A stretch of DNA of 64,000 nt, taken from Collinsella sp. TM10-22. GTDB taxonomy: Bacteria > Actinomycetota > Coriobacteriia > Coriobacteriales > Coriobacteriaceae. The stretch spans positions 1 through 64,000 of the forward strand of contig NZ_QSOC01000006.1 in the NCBI RefSeq assembly GCF_003466125.1, in the 5' to 3' direction. Shown one piece after another: positions 52,703 to 61,502 of this stretch; position 1 is the stretch's first letter; every line of letters begins with the position of its first letter. The notes beneath the pieces were generated by a model that was not told the DNA's origin, did not search any database, and saw only the letters and a list, made by a program, of their open reading frames with translations. Position numbers and translations under genes: made by a program.

Positions 52703-53518
52703 ATGTTGTTGTGTCCCGTTTGCCATGAGCCGTTGGTGGACGACGAGCGCGGTGCTACATGCGCGGGCGGACACCGGTTTGACCGTGCGCGCGAGGGCTA
52801 TCTCTATCTGCTGCGCTCGTCCAAGAGCGGCGACTCCATGGGCGATCCCAAGTCGCAGGCGCGCAGTCGTCGCGACTTTCTTAACCGCGGTTACTACGCG
52901 CCGTTGCGCGATGCGATGGTCGAGCTGGTGCGCAAGCAGGTGTCTGGACGTGCAACGTCTGCGAATGGCCCCATGACGCTGCTCGATATTTGCTGCGGCG
53001 AGGGCTACTACACCAGTGCCATGGGTGCGGTGCCGGGCGTGGATGCTTACGGTTTCGACCTGGGCAAAGAGATGGTGCGCCTGGCCGCCAAGCGCGGCGA
53101 TGCGACCTATTTTGTGGCCAACATGAAGGATATCCCCGTGGCAGATGGCGCCTTCGATATGGTGACCGAGCTCTTTGCTCCCTTTAACGAGCGCGAGTTT
53201 GCTCGCGTGCTGGTGCCCGAGGGCTCGCTCTACACCGTGGTGCCGGGTGCCCATCACCTGTTTGGGCTCAAGGAGGTGCTCTACGACAGGCCATACCTCA
53301 ATGACGAGAAGCTGCCGAAGACTACCGAGCTCGAGTTGGTCGGAACGCGGCGCGTGACAGCTTCTATCACCCTTCAGACCCAGGCCGACATCGAGGCGGT
53401 GTTCCAGATGACGCCGTACTACTACCGCACGCGCCCCGCCGACAAAGCACGCCTGGCAAACCTCGATACCCTTCAGACCGACATCGACTTCATCATCGCC
53501 GAGTACCGCCACAGCTAA
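52703..53518 (+). CDS. 23S rRNA (guanine-N1) methyltransferase, RlmA family
   Basis: 271 residues. The N-terminal zinc site is CPVCHEPL with C and H in ATCAGGHRFDRAREGYLYLL, the RlmA hallmark. The substrate region DSMGDPKSQARSRRDFLNRG follows, then SAM motifs LLDICCGEGYYTSAM and YGFDLGKEMVRLAAKR, and the catalytic-loop ELFAPFNEREFARVL. RlmA methylates helix 35 of 23S rRNA (G745 in Gram-negatives, G748 in tylosin producers, where it gives macrolide resistance). Which position applies here cannot be told from sequence. A GACAAT -10-like box lies before it. Confidence 0.88.
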   Translation: MLLCPVCHEPLVDDERGATCAGGHRFDRAREGYLYLLRSSKSGDSMGDPKSQARSRRDFLNRGYYAPLRDAMVELVRKQVSGRATSANGPMTLLDICCGEGYYTSAMGAVPGVDAYGFDLGKEMVRLAAKRGDATYFVANMKDIPVADGAFDMVTELFAPFNEREFARVLVPEGSLYTVVPGAHHLFGLKEVLYDRPYLNDEKLPKTTELELVGTRRVTASITLQTQADIEAVFQMTPYYYRTRPADKARLANLDTLQTDIDFIIAEYRHS

Positions 53519-53569
53519 CCTACAAAAAAGGGACAGGTTTATTTTGGCGGGTTTTATCTGGGCTAACGT

Positions 53570-53606
53570 AAAGGGCCGACCGCGTTGCTGCGCGATCGGC
53601 CCTTTT
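53570..53606. terminator. Bidirectional terminator hairpin
   Basis: AAAGGGCCGACCGCG from 53570 pairs with CGCGATCGGCCCTTTTT ending at 53606 with one mismatch. T-runs occur on both strands. It serves the convergent rlmA and membrane-protein genes. A GGGACAGGTTTATTTTGGCG segment precedes it. Confidence 0.88.
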
Positions 53607-53643
53607 TAGTTGCTTGGCTGCAGAGGTTATGAGAAGCGAGCGC

Positions 53644-54045
53644 TTACAGACGGTCCTTGTTTTCGGCCTTCACGGCGTGCGCCTGCTGAATAAAGAACAG
53701 GTCGTAGACCACGATGACAAAGGCGCCGATATTGACGGCGCTGCCGCCGAGCGCGGGAAGGGTAAGCACAGCCTGGACGAGCGTAGCGACCGCGGCAACG
53801 ATACCGAGCTTAAACGCGCCATCCACCTGCGAAGGCTTGTTGGCACCCTTGATGCCCGCAACACCTGCGGCAAGATCGACAACGCCCTTGATAATCACAA
53901 CGACAGCAGCGAGTATGGCGTTCGATCCGTAGATGGATTCAAATTTGCCGGTCGCGATGCCGGCGATTCCGATGACGAGGCTGGCGATGCCCAAAACAAA
54001 ATAGATGAGGGCAAGGATTTTGAGTGTCTTGCGCGCGGCGCTCAT
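53644..54045 (-). CDS. Small four-helix membrane protein of unknown function
   Basis: 133 residues from ATG 54045. Four hydrophobic helices (ILALIYFVLGIASLVIGIAG, AILAAVVVIIKGVVDLAAGV, LGIVAAVATLVQAVLTLPAL and GAFVIVVYDLFFIQQAHAV) have short loops and a basic start (SAARKTLK). I recognise the style from Coriobacterial hypothetical proteins but no named domain. It stands alone between a terminator and a small divergent gene, so operon context gives no clue. Channel, chaperone or stress roles are all open. Confidence 0.75.
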   Translation of the reverse strand: MSAARKTLKILALIYFVLGIASLVIGIAGIATGKFESIYGSNAILAAVVVIIKGVVDLAAGVAGIKGANKPSQVDGAFKLGIVAAVATLVQAVLTLPALGGSAVNIGAFVIVVYDLFFIQQAHAVKAENKDRL

Positions 54046-54273
54046 AGGTAGTCCTTTCGATTCGGGCGCTGCCAGTCTGGCGCGTCCCATAAGCTGCACA
54101 TATCGTGAAGCACATTGTAGTTCAACGTGACGGCGTGTGTGCTAGAAAGCGCTTCTCGCCTGTGCAGAGCAATCTTTCAAAAAGGAAAGCTGGACGTAAG
54201 CCAAATCGATGGCAGCACATGTGCGGCGCTGCGATGATGAGGTCGTGACAAGGAGTTGGTCTAAGGAGGAGCC

Positions 54274-54417
54274 ATGATGTACGGAACAGGGCAAGTGCGC
54301 GAGCCGCGGTCGTTGGGAAGGCGCATGAGTGATTCTGTGATCGCTGCCGTATGCACGGGATTGATGGCGGTGCTTTGCATTGGGATGCTGTGGGCCATGT
54401 CGCATGTGGGACAATAG
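54274..54417 (+). CDS. Small membrane protein, 47 residues
   Basis: ATGATGTAC at 54274 follows a textbook AAGGAGG at 54263-54269 by four bases. The product has a basic start (TGQVREPRSLGRRMSD) and one long hydrophobic helix (SVIAAVCTGLMAVLCIGMLW) ending in HVGQ. The strong ribosome site and clean membrane topology argue that it is real, although too short for standard gene callers. It lies 63 bp before rsmJ on the same strand and might share its transcript. No family recognised. Confidence 0.6.
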   Translation: MMYGTGQVREPRSLGRRMSDSVIAAVCTGLMAVLCIGMLWAMSHVGQ

Positions 54418-54480
54418 CGGACGGTTGAGTGCCGACAGGGGCGGCGCTCACGTATTCATTTTGCTTGTAAAGGAGTGCCC

Positions 54481-55185
54481 ATGGGCGTCGTCGATCCCTT
54501 TTCTGTTGCTCGGGCCGCGGGGCTTGAGCTGACCGGGAAGCCCGAGGGCCTCACGCTCACCGACGGCGCGATGGAGCTGCGTGCCGATTTTGCCCGCATG
54601 CTTCCACGGCTCAAGCAGGGCCGTCTGCAGCAAGAGCTGCTGGTGAAGGCTGCGCGCACAAAAGGCATCGAGCAGCCATGGGCGATTGACGCCACGGCAG
54701 GCTTTGGCGAGGATTCGCTGCTGCTGGCCGCCACGGGCTTTACCGTCGATCTGTATGAACAGGATTGCGTGATTGCGGCATTGCTCAAGGATGCCTTGGA
54801 CCGCGCGGCGGATGATCCGGCGCTTGCGGCTGCCGTGGCACGCATGCGCTTGCATGCGGGCGAGGACAGCATTGCCGGCCTTCGCCATACGGCTGAGCTG
54901 GTCGAGCGCGGTGAGCTCGCGGCTCCCGATGTGGTGTATTTGGACCCCATGTTTCCCGAGCGCACCAAGAGCGCGGCGGTTAAAAAGAAGTTCCAGCTCT
55001 TGCACCATTTGGAGCAGCCGTGTGCCGATGAGGAGACGCTGGTCGAGGCTGCTCTTGCGTCGTGCCCGCGCAAGGTTGTTATCAAGCGGCCAGTGAAGGG
55101 GCCGCTGCTTGCCGGCGTTAAGCCGAGCTATCAGCTTGCGGGCAAGGCCGTTCGCTACGATGTTTTGGTGCCGCCGCGCCCGTAG
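54481..55185 (+). CDS. rsmJ: 16S rRNA (guanine1516-N2) methyltransferase, RsmJ-like
   Basis: 234 residues from ATG 54481 (AAAGGAG upstream). The SAM-binding core IDATAGFGEDSLLLAATGF, then VDLYEQDCVIAALLKDALDR, DVVYLDPMFPERTKSAAVKK (RsmJ signature) and KKFQLLHHLEQPC. The C-terminal RKVVIKRPVKGPLLAG completes the fold. RsmJ methylates G1516 in 16S rRNA. The N-terminus is a little shorter than in E. coli (250). Gene boundaries are clear and no regulatory signals stand out. Confidence 0.9.
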   Translation: MGVVDPFSVARAAGLELTGKPEGLTLTDGAMELRADFARMLPRLKQGRLQQELLVKAARTKGIEQPWAIDATAGFGEDSLLLAATGFTVDLYEQDCVIAALLKDALDRAADDPALAAAVARMRLHAGEDSIAGLRHTAELVERGELAAPDVVYLDPMFPERTKSAAVKKKFQLLHHLEQPCADEETLVEAALASCPRKVVIKRPVKGPLLAGVKPSYQLAGKAVRYDVLVPPRP

Positions 55186-55233
55186 CTTGCGTGCGATGGC
55201 CGGTGCTGCGTGAGCGTCGCGCCGATGCAGCGC

Positions 55234-55530
55234 CTATTTCCAAGGGTGCGACGTCAAATGCCACCCGCCGCAGTATTCGCATTTGTAGCAGGTCAAGCCA
55301 CGCCGCCCATGGTTTTCGCAGTCGGCCATAACGGCCTCGGCCTCGGCGCGTGTGTCGTAGCGGTTTTTGCGCTCGCACGACTTGTAGCGCCAAGCCTCAT
55401 CGCGCTCGGCGTCCAGGGCGTCGCGGCGCTCGTCCTCGCGCGCAAACAGGTCGCTCATATCGCCGCCGGTGGCAGCGCCCAAAAACTCGCTTTTGGCCTT
55501 TGACCAGGCGGCTCGCTTTTTGCTTCCCAT
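55234..55530 (-). CDS. Small zinc-ribbon-like protein of unknown function
   Basis: 98 residues from ATG 55530. A basic, very charged helical body (KKRAAWSKAKSEFLGAATGG, then REDERRDALDAERDEAWRYK) is followed by a C-terminal zinc-knuckle-like CxxC/CxxC arrangement: SCERKNRYDT near 62 and TCYKCEYCGGWHLTSHPWK at the end. The CxYCGGWHLTS ending is seen in many Coriobacterial and phage-type small proteins. It might bind nucleic acid; this is a guess from charge and metal site. It stands alone between convergent rsmJ and divergent GNAT genes. Confidence 0.7.
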   Translation of the reverse strand: MGSKKRAAWSKAKSEFLGAATGGDMSDLFAREDERRDALDAERDEAWRYKSCERKNRYDTRAEAEAVMADCENHGRRGLTCYKCEYCGGWHLTSHPWK

Positions 55531-55606
55531 CTGCTTCGTGTCCTTTCCAAACGCTGGTATCATTGCTCAATCAAAGTGATACCAATAAACGTGAGGTCGC
55601 CGCGTG

Positions 55607-56095
55607 ATGATCAGAAAAACCCTCGATACCGACATTCCTGCCGTCATGGCCATCTATGACGTCGCCCGCGCCTTTATGCGCGCGCATGGCAACGCCACGC
55701 AGTGGCCCGAGGGCACGCCTTCGGCCGAGCAGCTGACTGCCGATATCGCCGCCGGCGGCAGCTATGTGTGCGAAGTCGACGGTCGCGTGGTGGCGACGTT
55801 TGCCTTTTTGCCGGGCCCGGACGAGTGCTATGACGTCATCGAGGACGGTCAGTGGCGTAGCGACACTCCGTACGCCGTGCTGCACCGCGTGGCGTCCGAC
55901 GGCACCGTGCACGGTATCGCGGCCGCGATGTTTGCCTTTGCCAAGGAGCGTGCCGACCATCTGCGTATCGATACGCACGCGGACAACCTGCCCATGCAGG
56001 GTGCGAGCATGAAGGCGGGGTTCGAGCGCGCCGGAGTCGTGTATGTGTCGGACGGCACGCCGCGTGTTGCGTTCGACTGGCTGCGCGAGGCATAA
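55607..56095 (+). CDS. GNAT-family N-acetyltransferase
   Basis: 162 residues (GTG 55604 or ATG 55607). The fold starts MIRKTLDTDIPAVMAIYDVA. YVCEVDGRVVATFAFLPGPD forms the central strands. LHRVASDGTVHGIAAAMFAF replaces the usual Q/RxxGxG/A acetyl-CoA loop with the HGIAAAM variant, and IDTHADNLPMQGASMKAGFE supplies the last helix. The TQWPEGTPSAEQLTADI insert after helix one is typical of a small-molecule acetyltransferase subgroup in Firmicutes and Coriobacteriia. Substrate unknown. Confidence 0.88.
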   Translation: MIRKTLDTDIPAVMAIYDVARAFMRAHGNATQWPEGTPSAEQLTADIAAGGSYVCEVDGRVVATFAFLPGPDECYDVIEDGQWRSDTPYAVLHRVASDGTVHGIAAAMFAFAKERADHLRIDTHADNLPMQGASMKAGFERAGVVYVSDGTPRVAFDWLREA

Positions 56096-56128
56096 GAGCG
56101 AGGACGCGTATCAACAATCCATGTACAT

Positions 56129-56157
56129 GAAAATGGCCCCGGGCGGGGCCATTTTCG
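56129..56157 (+). terminator. Strong terminator after the GNAT gene
   Basis: GAAAATGGCCCC at 56129-56140 and GGGGCCATTTTC at 56145-56156 are exact complements around GGGC. The A/T ends make it work on either strand. Confidence 0.85.
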
Positions 56158-56349
56158 TTCGATGCGCTGTTTTGCAAGCCGGCTTTCGCAAGGCGCGAAC
56201 CTGCGAAAATCGCCGCGCGGCAACGCGGGGCGATGAGCTCGGTCGGGGGATAGGGCCCGCTTCGCCCGCCGGCCCGTAAATTGTATCATCCAGTGTGGAA
56301 CGAGGGTGCCCGTTGCCACGTGCGATGGGCTTGCAATAAGAGGAGAGCC

Positions 56350-58353
56350 ATGTCGAAGCAAGCGGTCGTTGGAATCTTGGCGCATGTCGATGCCGGCAAG
56401 ACTACGCTGGCCGAGGCCATGCTGTTCAACGCGGGTCGCATTCGCAAGCGCGGCCGCGTGGACGATGGCGACTCGCACCTGGATACCAACGCTATCGAAC
56501 GCGAGCGCGGCATCACGATTTTCTCGTCGCAGGCCGTGCTCGACCACGGAGATGCCCACGTCATGCTCGTGGATGCGCCCGGCCACGTCGATTTTTCTGC
56601 CGAGGCGGAGCGCACGTTGCGCGCGCTCGACTACGCGATTTTGGTTGTGGGCGCCAACGATGGCGTGCAGGGGCACACCGAAACCCTGTGGCGCCTGCTT
56701 GCACGCTATGACATTCCGACGTTCATCTATATCAACAAAATCGATTTGGAGAATCCCGGCCGCGATGTTTTGCTGGCGCAACTTGGGCAGCGTCTTTCCG
56801 AGGGCTGCCTGGATGCCAGCGAACTGCTGGCGGGCGGTGCCGCTTGGGAGGACGCTGCCGCGTTGGACGAGGCGGCGCTTGAGGAGTTTCTTGAGACGGG
56901 TGAGCTTTCCGTTGCAACGCTGTCGCGCATGGTTGCCGAGCGCAGGCTCTTTCCCTGCTTTGCCGGCTCGGCGCTCAAGGACCAAGGCGTGGGCGAGCTG
57001 CTGGATGGCATGTGCACACTGATGCGTGAACAGGCGTGGGCCCCGGAGTTCGCCGCGCGTGTCTATCGTGTCAGCCGAGGCGTTCGCGGCGAGCGCTTGG
57101 CTTGGGTTAAAGTGACCGGCGGCGCGCTACGTGCAAAACAGATGATCGAGGGGCGCTCCGGTGCCGAGGTATGGGGGCAGAAAGTCGATCAGGTGCGCAT
57201 CTATAACGGAGAGAAGTACGAGCTCGCCCAGGAAGTTGCTGCTGGCGGTATTTGTGCCGTGACGGGTCTTGCGCACGTTCGCCCGGGGGATGCCTTGGGT
57301 GCGGAGCCCGGGTGCGATGCACCCGTCATTGCGCCGGTCCTTACCTATACGGTGCTCCCGGGCGAACATGATGTCCATGCGGTGTTTAAAGCGCTGACCG
57401 AGTTGGCGGACGAAGACCCCATGCTCGGCGTAAGCTGGAATACGCATCTTGAGCAGATTCACTTGCAGTTGATGGGCGCCGTGCAGCTAGAGGTCGTGCA
57501 GCGGGTGTTGGCCGATCGCTTTGGCCTTTCGATTGAGTTTGAGCCCGGCGGCATTCTCTATAAGGAGACGATCTCGCAGCCGGTCGAGGGCGTGGGCCAC
57601 TTTGAACCGCTGCGCCATTACGCCGAGGTGCACCTGCGCCTGGAGCCGCTGCCAGCGGGTTCGGGCGTGCAGTTTGGCACCGTGACCTCGACCGACGAGC
57701 TCGATCTGAACTTGCAGCGTTTGGCACTCACCAACGCCATGGAGCGCGATCACCTGGGCGTGTTGACCGGCTCGCCCATCACCGATGTGCGCATTACGCT
57801 TACGGGTGGCCGTGCACATGCCAAACACACCGAGGGCGGTGATTTTCGCCAGGCCACGTACCGCGCGATTCGTCAGGGTTTGATGCGGGCACACGAGGCG
57901 GGTGCGGCGGTGCTGTTGGAGCCGTGGTACCACTTTGAGCTCGAGGTGCCGGGAGATTGCGTGGGCAGGGCGCTTTCGGATGTCACGCGCATGGGCGCCG
58001 AGTACGAGCCGCCGGCGATGGCGGGCGACCGGGCGAAGCTTGTGGGTCGCGTGCCAGCATCCGAGGTACAGGATTACGCGCTGGAGGTGGCTGCCTACAC
58101 GAGCGGCCGCGGACATCTGTACCTGGAGTTCGCCGGTTATGCGGCATGCCATGATGCCGAGCGCGTCATCGAGACGGCCGCCTACGAGCCCGAGGCCGAT
58201 CTGCCCAACACGCCCGATTCGGTCTTTTGCGCCCACGGCGCCGGCTATACGGTCAAATGGTACGACGTGCCCGCCGCGGCACACGTAAAGATCGATCCCG
58301 CCACCTTCCGTCCCTATCGCCCCGCCGACGCGGAATTTTTCGGCTACATGTGA
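56350..58353 (+). CDS. EF-G/TetM-like translation GTPase
   Basis: 667 residues from ATG 56350 (AGGAG upstream). GTPase motifs are GILAHVDAGKTTLAEAML, RGITIF, DAPGHVDFSAEAERTLRALD and NKID, then a G5 SAL. Domains II-V resemble TetM/TetO: GGILYKETISQPVEGVGHFE in domain III/IV, HTEGGDFRQATYRAIRQGL and VDITHARYSG-type residues absent. The C-terminus has DSVFCAHGAGYTVKWYDVPA. True tetracycline-protection proteins have about 639 residues and a characteristic domain IV tip loop; this one fits the broader chromosomal translation factor GTPase family of Firmicutes and Coriobacteriia. A housekeeping or stress role at the ribosome is likelier than acquired resistance. Confidence 0.8.
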   Translation: MSKQAVVGILAHVDAGKTTLAEAMLFNAGRIRKRGRVDDGDSHLDTNAIERERGITIFSSQAVLDHGDAHVMLVDAPGHVDFSAEAERTLRALDYAILVVGANDGVQGHTETLWRLLARYDIPTFIYINKIDLENPGRDVLLAQLGQRLSEGCLDASELLAGGAAWEDAAALDEAALEEFLETGELSVATLSRMVAERRLFPCFAGSALKDQGVGELLDGMCTLMREQAWAPEFAARVYRVSRGVRGERLAWVKVTGGALRAKQMIEGRSGAEVWGQKVDQVRIYNGEKYELAQEVAAGGICAVTGLAHVRPGDALGAEPGCDAPVIAPVLTYTVLPGEHDVHAVFKALTELADEDPMLGVSWNTHLEQIHLQLMGAVQLEVVQRVLADRFGLSIEFEPGGILYKETISQPVEGVGHFEPLRHYAEVHLRLEPLPAGSGVQFGTVTSTDELDLNLQRLALTNAMERDHLGVLTGSPITDVRITLTGGRAHAKHTEGGDFRQATYRAIRQGLMRAHEAGAAVLLEPWYHFELEVPGDCVGRALSDVTRMGAEYEPPAMAGDRAKLVGRVPASEVQDYALEVAAYTSGRGHLYLEFAGYAACHDAERVIETAAYEPEADLPNTPDSVFCAHGAGYTVKWYDVPAAAHVKIDPATFRPYRPADAEFFGYM

Positions 58354-58379
58354 CAAAGGGACAGTCCCTTTGTCACATC
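58347..58379. repeat. 33-bp palindrome, copy 5
   Basis: CATGTGACAAAGGGAC at 58347 and GTCCCTTTGTCACATC ending at 58379. The TGA inside the left arm is the stop codon of the EF-G-like gene. Confidence 0.9.
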
Positions 58380-58399
58380 GATAATTGAGAGGTTGAAAC

Positions 58400-58954
58400 G
58401 TGGTGATTCATACTGAGCGCTTGGTGCTTCGTCCGTGGCGCGAGACGGATGCGGCGAGCCTGTTTGCATACGCGAGCGACCCGGACGTGGGGCCGGCTGC
58501 GGGCTGGCCACCCCATCGAAGCATTGAGGAAAGCAGAGAGATCATTCAGACGGTCTTTACGGCGCCCCATACCTTTGCCATTTGCCTGCCCGAGACAGAC
58601 GAGCCCGTGGGCAGCATTGGACTCATGCCGCCGCGCTGCGAATCGAACGGCCAAAGCGTTGGACTTGAGCTCGAGGTGGGGTATTGGATCGCCAAGCCGT
58701 TTTGGGGTCGAGGCTTTGCTCCGGAAGCAGTGCGAGCTATGCAACGCTATGCGTTTGAAACGCTTGGCTGCAAGGCGCTTTGGTGCGGATACTATGAGGG
58801 CAATAACAAGTCGTTACGCGTCCAACAAAAATGTGGGTTCGTGCCACATCACGTTGAGCGCGACGTGCCCTGCGAGCTTATGGGCGATGTGCGTACCGAG
58901 TACTTTACCTATTTGACCTGCGAAGACTGGCGCGGGCGAGCACAGTGCGAGTAA
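58400..58954 (+). CDS. GNAT-family (RimJ/RimL-type) N-acetyltransferase
   Basis: 184 residues from GTG 58400 (GAGAGG upstream). IHTERLVLRPWRETDAASLF is the RimJ/RimL opening. GLELEVGYWIAKPFWGRGFA, then PEAVRAMQRYAFETLGCKAL contains the acetyl-CoA loop, and GNNKSLRVQQKCGFVPHHVE ends the fold. These enzymes acetylate protein N-termini or small amines. It sits between two 33-bp palindromes. The C-terminal TCEDWRGR matches bacterial members. Substrate unknown. Confidence 0.92.
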   Translation: MVIHTERLVLRPWRETDAASLFAYASDPDVGPAAGWPPHRSIEESREIIQTVFTAPHTFAICLPETDEPVGSIGLMPPRCESNGQSVGLELEVGYWIAKPFWGRGFAPEAVRAMQRYAFETLGCKALWCGYYEGNNKSLRVQQKCGFVPHHVERDVPCELMGDVRTEYFTYLTCEDWRGRAQCE

Positions 58955-58985
58955 CGTGACAAAGGGACAGTCCCTTTGCCACGTT
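58953..58985. repeat. 33-bp palindrome, copy 6
   Basis: AACGTGACAAAGGGAC at 58953 and GTCCCTTTGCCACGTT ending at 58985, with a single internal mismatch (T-G). It begins inside the TAA of the GNAT gene and ends 21 bases before the uvrA-like start. Confidence 0.9.
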
Positions 58986-59006
58986 CGGCTAACAGGAAGG
59001 GGAGCG

Positions 59007-61499
59007 ATGACGGTGTCGCAACAACCAAGTGCTATCGAGGTACGCGGTGCGCGCGTCCATAACCTCAAAGACATCGATATCGATATTCCGCTGGGAAAGC
59101 TGGTGGGTATTGCCGGCGTATCGGGTTCGGGCAAGAGCTCGCTGGCGCTGGGGGTTCTTTATGCCGAGGGCTCGCGTCGCTACTTGGAGGCGCTCAGCAC
59201 CTATACTCGACGTCGCCTGACGCAAGCCGAGCACGCCCAGGTGGACGAGGTGCTGCACGTGCCGGCGGCGCTCGCATTGCATCAGCGCCCCAGCGTGCCG
59301 GGCGTGCGCTCGACCTTTGGCACCATGACCGAGCTCAACAACAGCCTGCGTCTGCTCTTTAGCCGCTGCGCCCATCACGTTTGCCCGCACTGCGGGACGC
59401 GCGTGGAGCCGAGCCTTAACGTCGCCGCGGGCCTGTCGCTCGCGTGCCCCGCATGCGGCCGTGAATTCTACGCGCCGAGTGCCGAGGACCTTGCCTTTAA
59501 CAGCGGCGGCGCGTGTCCTACCTGCGGCGGTACCGGCGTCATGCGCGAGGTGGACGAGGCGAGCCTGGTGCCCGACGAGTCAAAGACTATCAACGAGGGC
59601 GCGGTGCTTCCTTGGGGCACACTCATGTGGGATCTGATGAAGCAGGTAGCCGGCGAGATGGGCGTGCGTACCGACGTGCCGTTTAGCCAGCTCACGCCTC
59701 AAGAGCGCGATATCGTGTTCCATGGTCCGGCGGTTAAGAAGCACATTCTCTACGTTCCCAAAAACGGCGAGGGTGCCACGCCGCTCGACTTTACCTATTA
59801 CAACGCCGTCTATACCGTTGAGAATGCGCTCGCCAAGGTTAAGGACGACAAGGGGCTCAAGCGCGTTGCACGCTTTTTGCACGAGGGGCCGTGCCGCGAC
59901 TGCGGAGGCACGCGTCTTTCCGAAGCCGCGCGCCAGTCTCAGGTGCGCGGTATCAATCTGGCGCAGGCGGCGGCCATGACGCTGGGCGAGGCGATTGAGT
60001 GGGTGCGTGGGGTGCCCGCATCCTTGCCGACCGAGATGCGGCCCATGGCGACGGACATCTGCGATTCGTTTTTGAGTACGGCTCGCCGCCTGGTTGACCT
60101 GGGCCTCGATTACCTTTCGCTCGACCGCGCCGGTGCCACGCTCTCCACGGGTGAGCGCCAGCGTGTGCAGCTAGCCCGTGTGGTGCGCAACCGATCGACG
60201 GGCGTGCTGTATGTGCTGGACGAGCCTTCGATCGGCTTGCATCCTGCCAATGTCGACGGCCTGGTGGGCGTAATGCGCGATCTGGTGGATGACGGCAACA
60301 CCGTGGTTGTTGTCGACCACGATACACGTGTGCTGGTGGAGGCTGATTATCTGGTCGAGATGGGCCCCGTTGCCGGAGCAGGCGGCGGCAACGTAATCGC
60401 CGCTGGTACGGTAGACGAGGTCGAGCAATCGCAGGACAGCCGTATCGCGCCGTTTTTGCGCGCCGAGCCCAAGCGCTTGCGTCCGCAGGTGACTGACGAC
60501 GAAATGTTCGACCAGGGTCATATCCGCATGGCGACCGATACCATCCATACCGTCAAGCCACTCGAAGTCGATATCCCGCGCGGCCGTCTCGTCGCGGTTA
60601 CGGGTGTTTCGGGTTCAGGCAAGACGACGTTGGTACTCGAGACGCTCATCCCGGCACTTAAGGCGCAGGCAGCCGGCGAGCGCCTGCCGCGCCACGTGCG
60701 CTGGATCGATGCCGAGGGCATTGCACGTGCCAACCTGATTGACGCCACGCCCATCGGTGCCAACGTGCGCTCGACGGTAGCGACCTATGCCGACATCCAT
60801 GATGAGCTGCGCCGCGCCTTCGCCCGTACGCCCGAGGCCAAGGCAGCCGGCTACAAGGCGGGCGCCTTTAGCTACAATACCGGCGCCTTGCGCTGCCCTA
60901 CGTGTGATGGCACGGGCTCGATATCGCTCGACGTGCAGTTTTTGCCCGATGTCGAAATCGTCTGCCCGGCATGTCGCGGCTCACGTTATGCAGACGCGGC
61001 TTCGCATATCCATCGCGAGGGCAAGGACGGGAGTCTGCTTACGTTGCCGCAGCTCATGGACATGAGTGTGGACGAGGCCATCGACGCCACGGTGGGGCTC
61101 AAGAAAGTTCAGACGCGCTTGCAGACCTTGCACGACCTGGGCCTGGGTTATCTTACGCTCGGTGAGCCCACACCGGCGCTTTCGGGCGGCGAGGCGCAGC
61201 GCCTTAAGCTCGCGAGCGAGATGGGCCGCGTGCAGGATGATGCCGTATTCGTATTTGACGAGCCCACGATCGGCCTGCATCCGCTCGATGTTCAGGTGCT
61301 GTTGAACGTGTTTGACGGCCTCGTTGCCAAGGGCGCCACGGTTATCGTGATCGAGCATGACCTCGACCTTATCCGTAACGCCGATTACGTGATCGACATG
61401 GGCCCGGGCGGTGGCGACGCCGGCGGGCAAATCGTCTGCGCCGGCACGCCGGACGACATCGCGGCCTGCCCCAAGAGCATTACCGGCCGCTACCTCTAA
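59007..61499 (+). CDS. Short UvrA-like ABC ATPase (UvrA2 class)
   Basis: 830 residues from ATG 59007 (AAGGGGAG upstream). Two ABC modules: the first with GVSGSGKSSLALGVLYAEG at 37-55 and signature TLSTGERQRVQLARV, the second with GVSGSGKTTLVLETL and ALSGGEAQRLKLASEMG. Zinc-type pairs are CPHCG, CPTCGGTG, CRDCGG and CPTCDGTGS...CPACRGSRY. Canonical UvrA has about 940 residues. The missing part corresponds to the UvrB-interaction region, and LSTGE in module one departs from LSGGE. UvrA2/DrrC-type proteins link to DNA-drug resistance in antibiotic producers; here a DNA-damage or drug-tolerance role is inferred. Confidence 0.88.
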   Translation: MTVSQQPSAIEVRGARVHNLKDIDIDIPLGKLVGIAGVSGSGKSSLALGVLYAEGSRRYLEALSTYTRRRLTQAEHAQVDEVLHVPAALALHQRPSVPGVRSTFGTMTELNNSLRLLFSRCAHHVCPHCGTRVEPSLNVAAGLSLACPACGREFYAPSAEDLAFNSGGACPTCGGTGVMREVDEASLVPDESKTINEGAVLPWGTLMWDLMKQVAGEMGVRTDVPFSQLTPQERDIVFHGPAVKKHILYVPKNGEGATPLDFTYYNAVYTVENALAKVKDDKGLKRVARFLHEGPCRDCGGTRLSEAARQSQVRGINLAQAAAMTLGEAIEWVRGVPASLPTEMRPMATDICDSFLSTARRLVDLGLDYLSLDRAGATLSTGERQRVQLARVVRNRSTGVLYVLDEPSIGLHPANVDGLVGVMRDLVDDGNTVVVVDHDTRVLVEADYLVEMGPVAGAGGGNVIAAGTVDEVEQSQDSRIAPFLRAEPKRLRPQVTDDEMFDQGHIRMATDTIHTVKPLEVDIPRGRLVAVTGVSGSGKTTLVLETLIPALKAQAAGERLPRHVRWIDAEGIARANLIDATPIGANVRSTVATYADIHDELRRAFARTPEAKAAGYKAGAFSYNTGALRCPTCDGTGSISLDVQFLPDVEIVCPACRGSRYADAASHIHREGKDGSLLTLPQLMDMSVDEAIDATVGLKKVQTRLQTLHDLGLGYLTLGEPTPALSGGEAQRLKLASEMGRVQDDAVFVFDEPTIGLHPLDVQVLLNVFDGLVAKGATVIVIEHDLDLIRNADYVIDMGPGGGDAGGQIVCAGTPDDIAACPKSITGRYL

Positions 61500-61502
61500 C
61501 CG

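Noticed and set aside
56350..58353. Acquired tetM/tetO resistance gene
   Set aside because: Length, C-terminal sequence and context fit the general TetM-like GTPase family instead.
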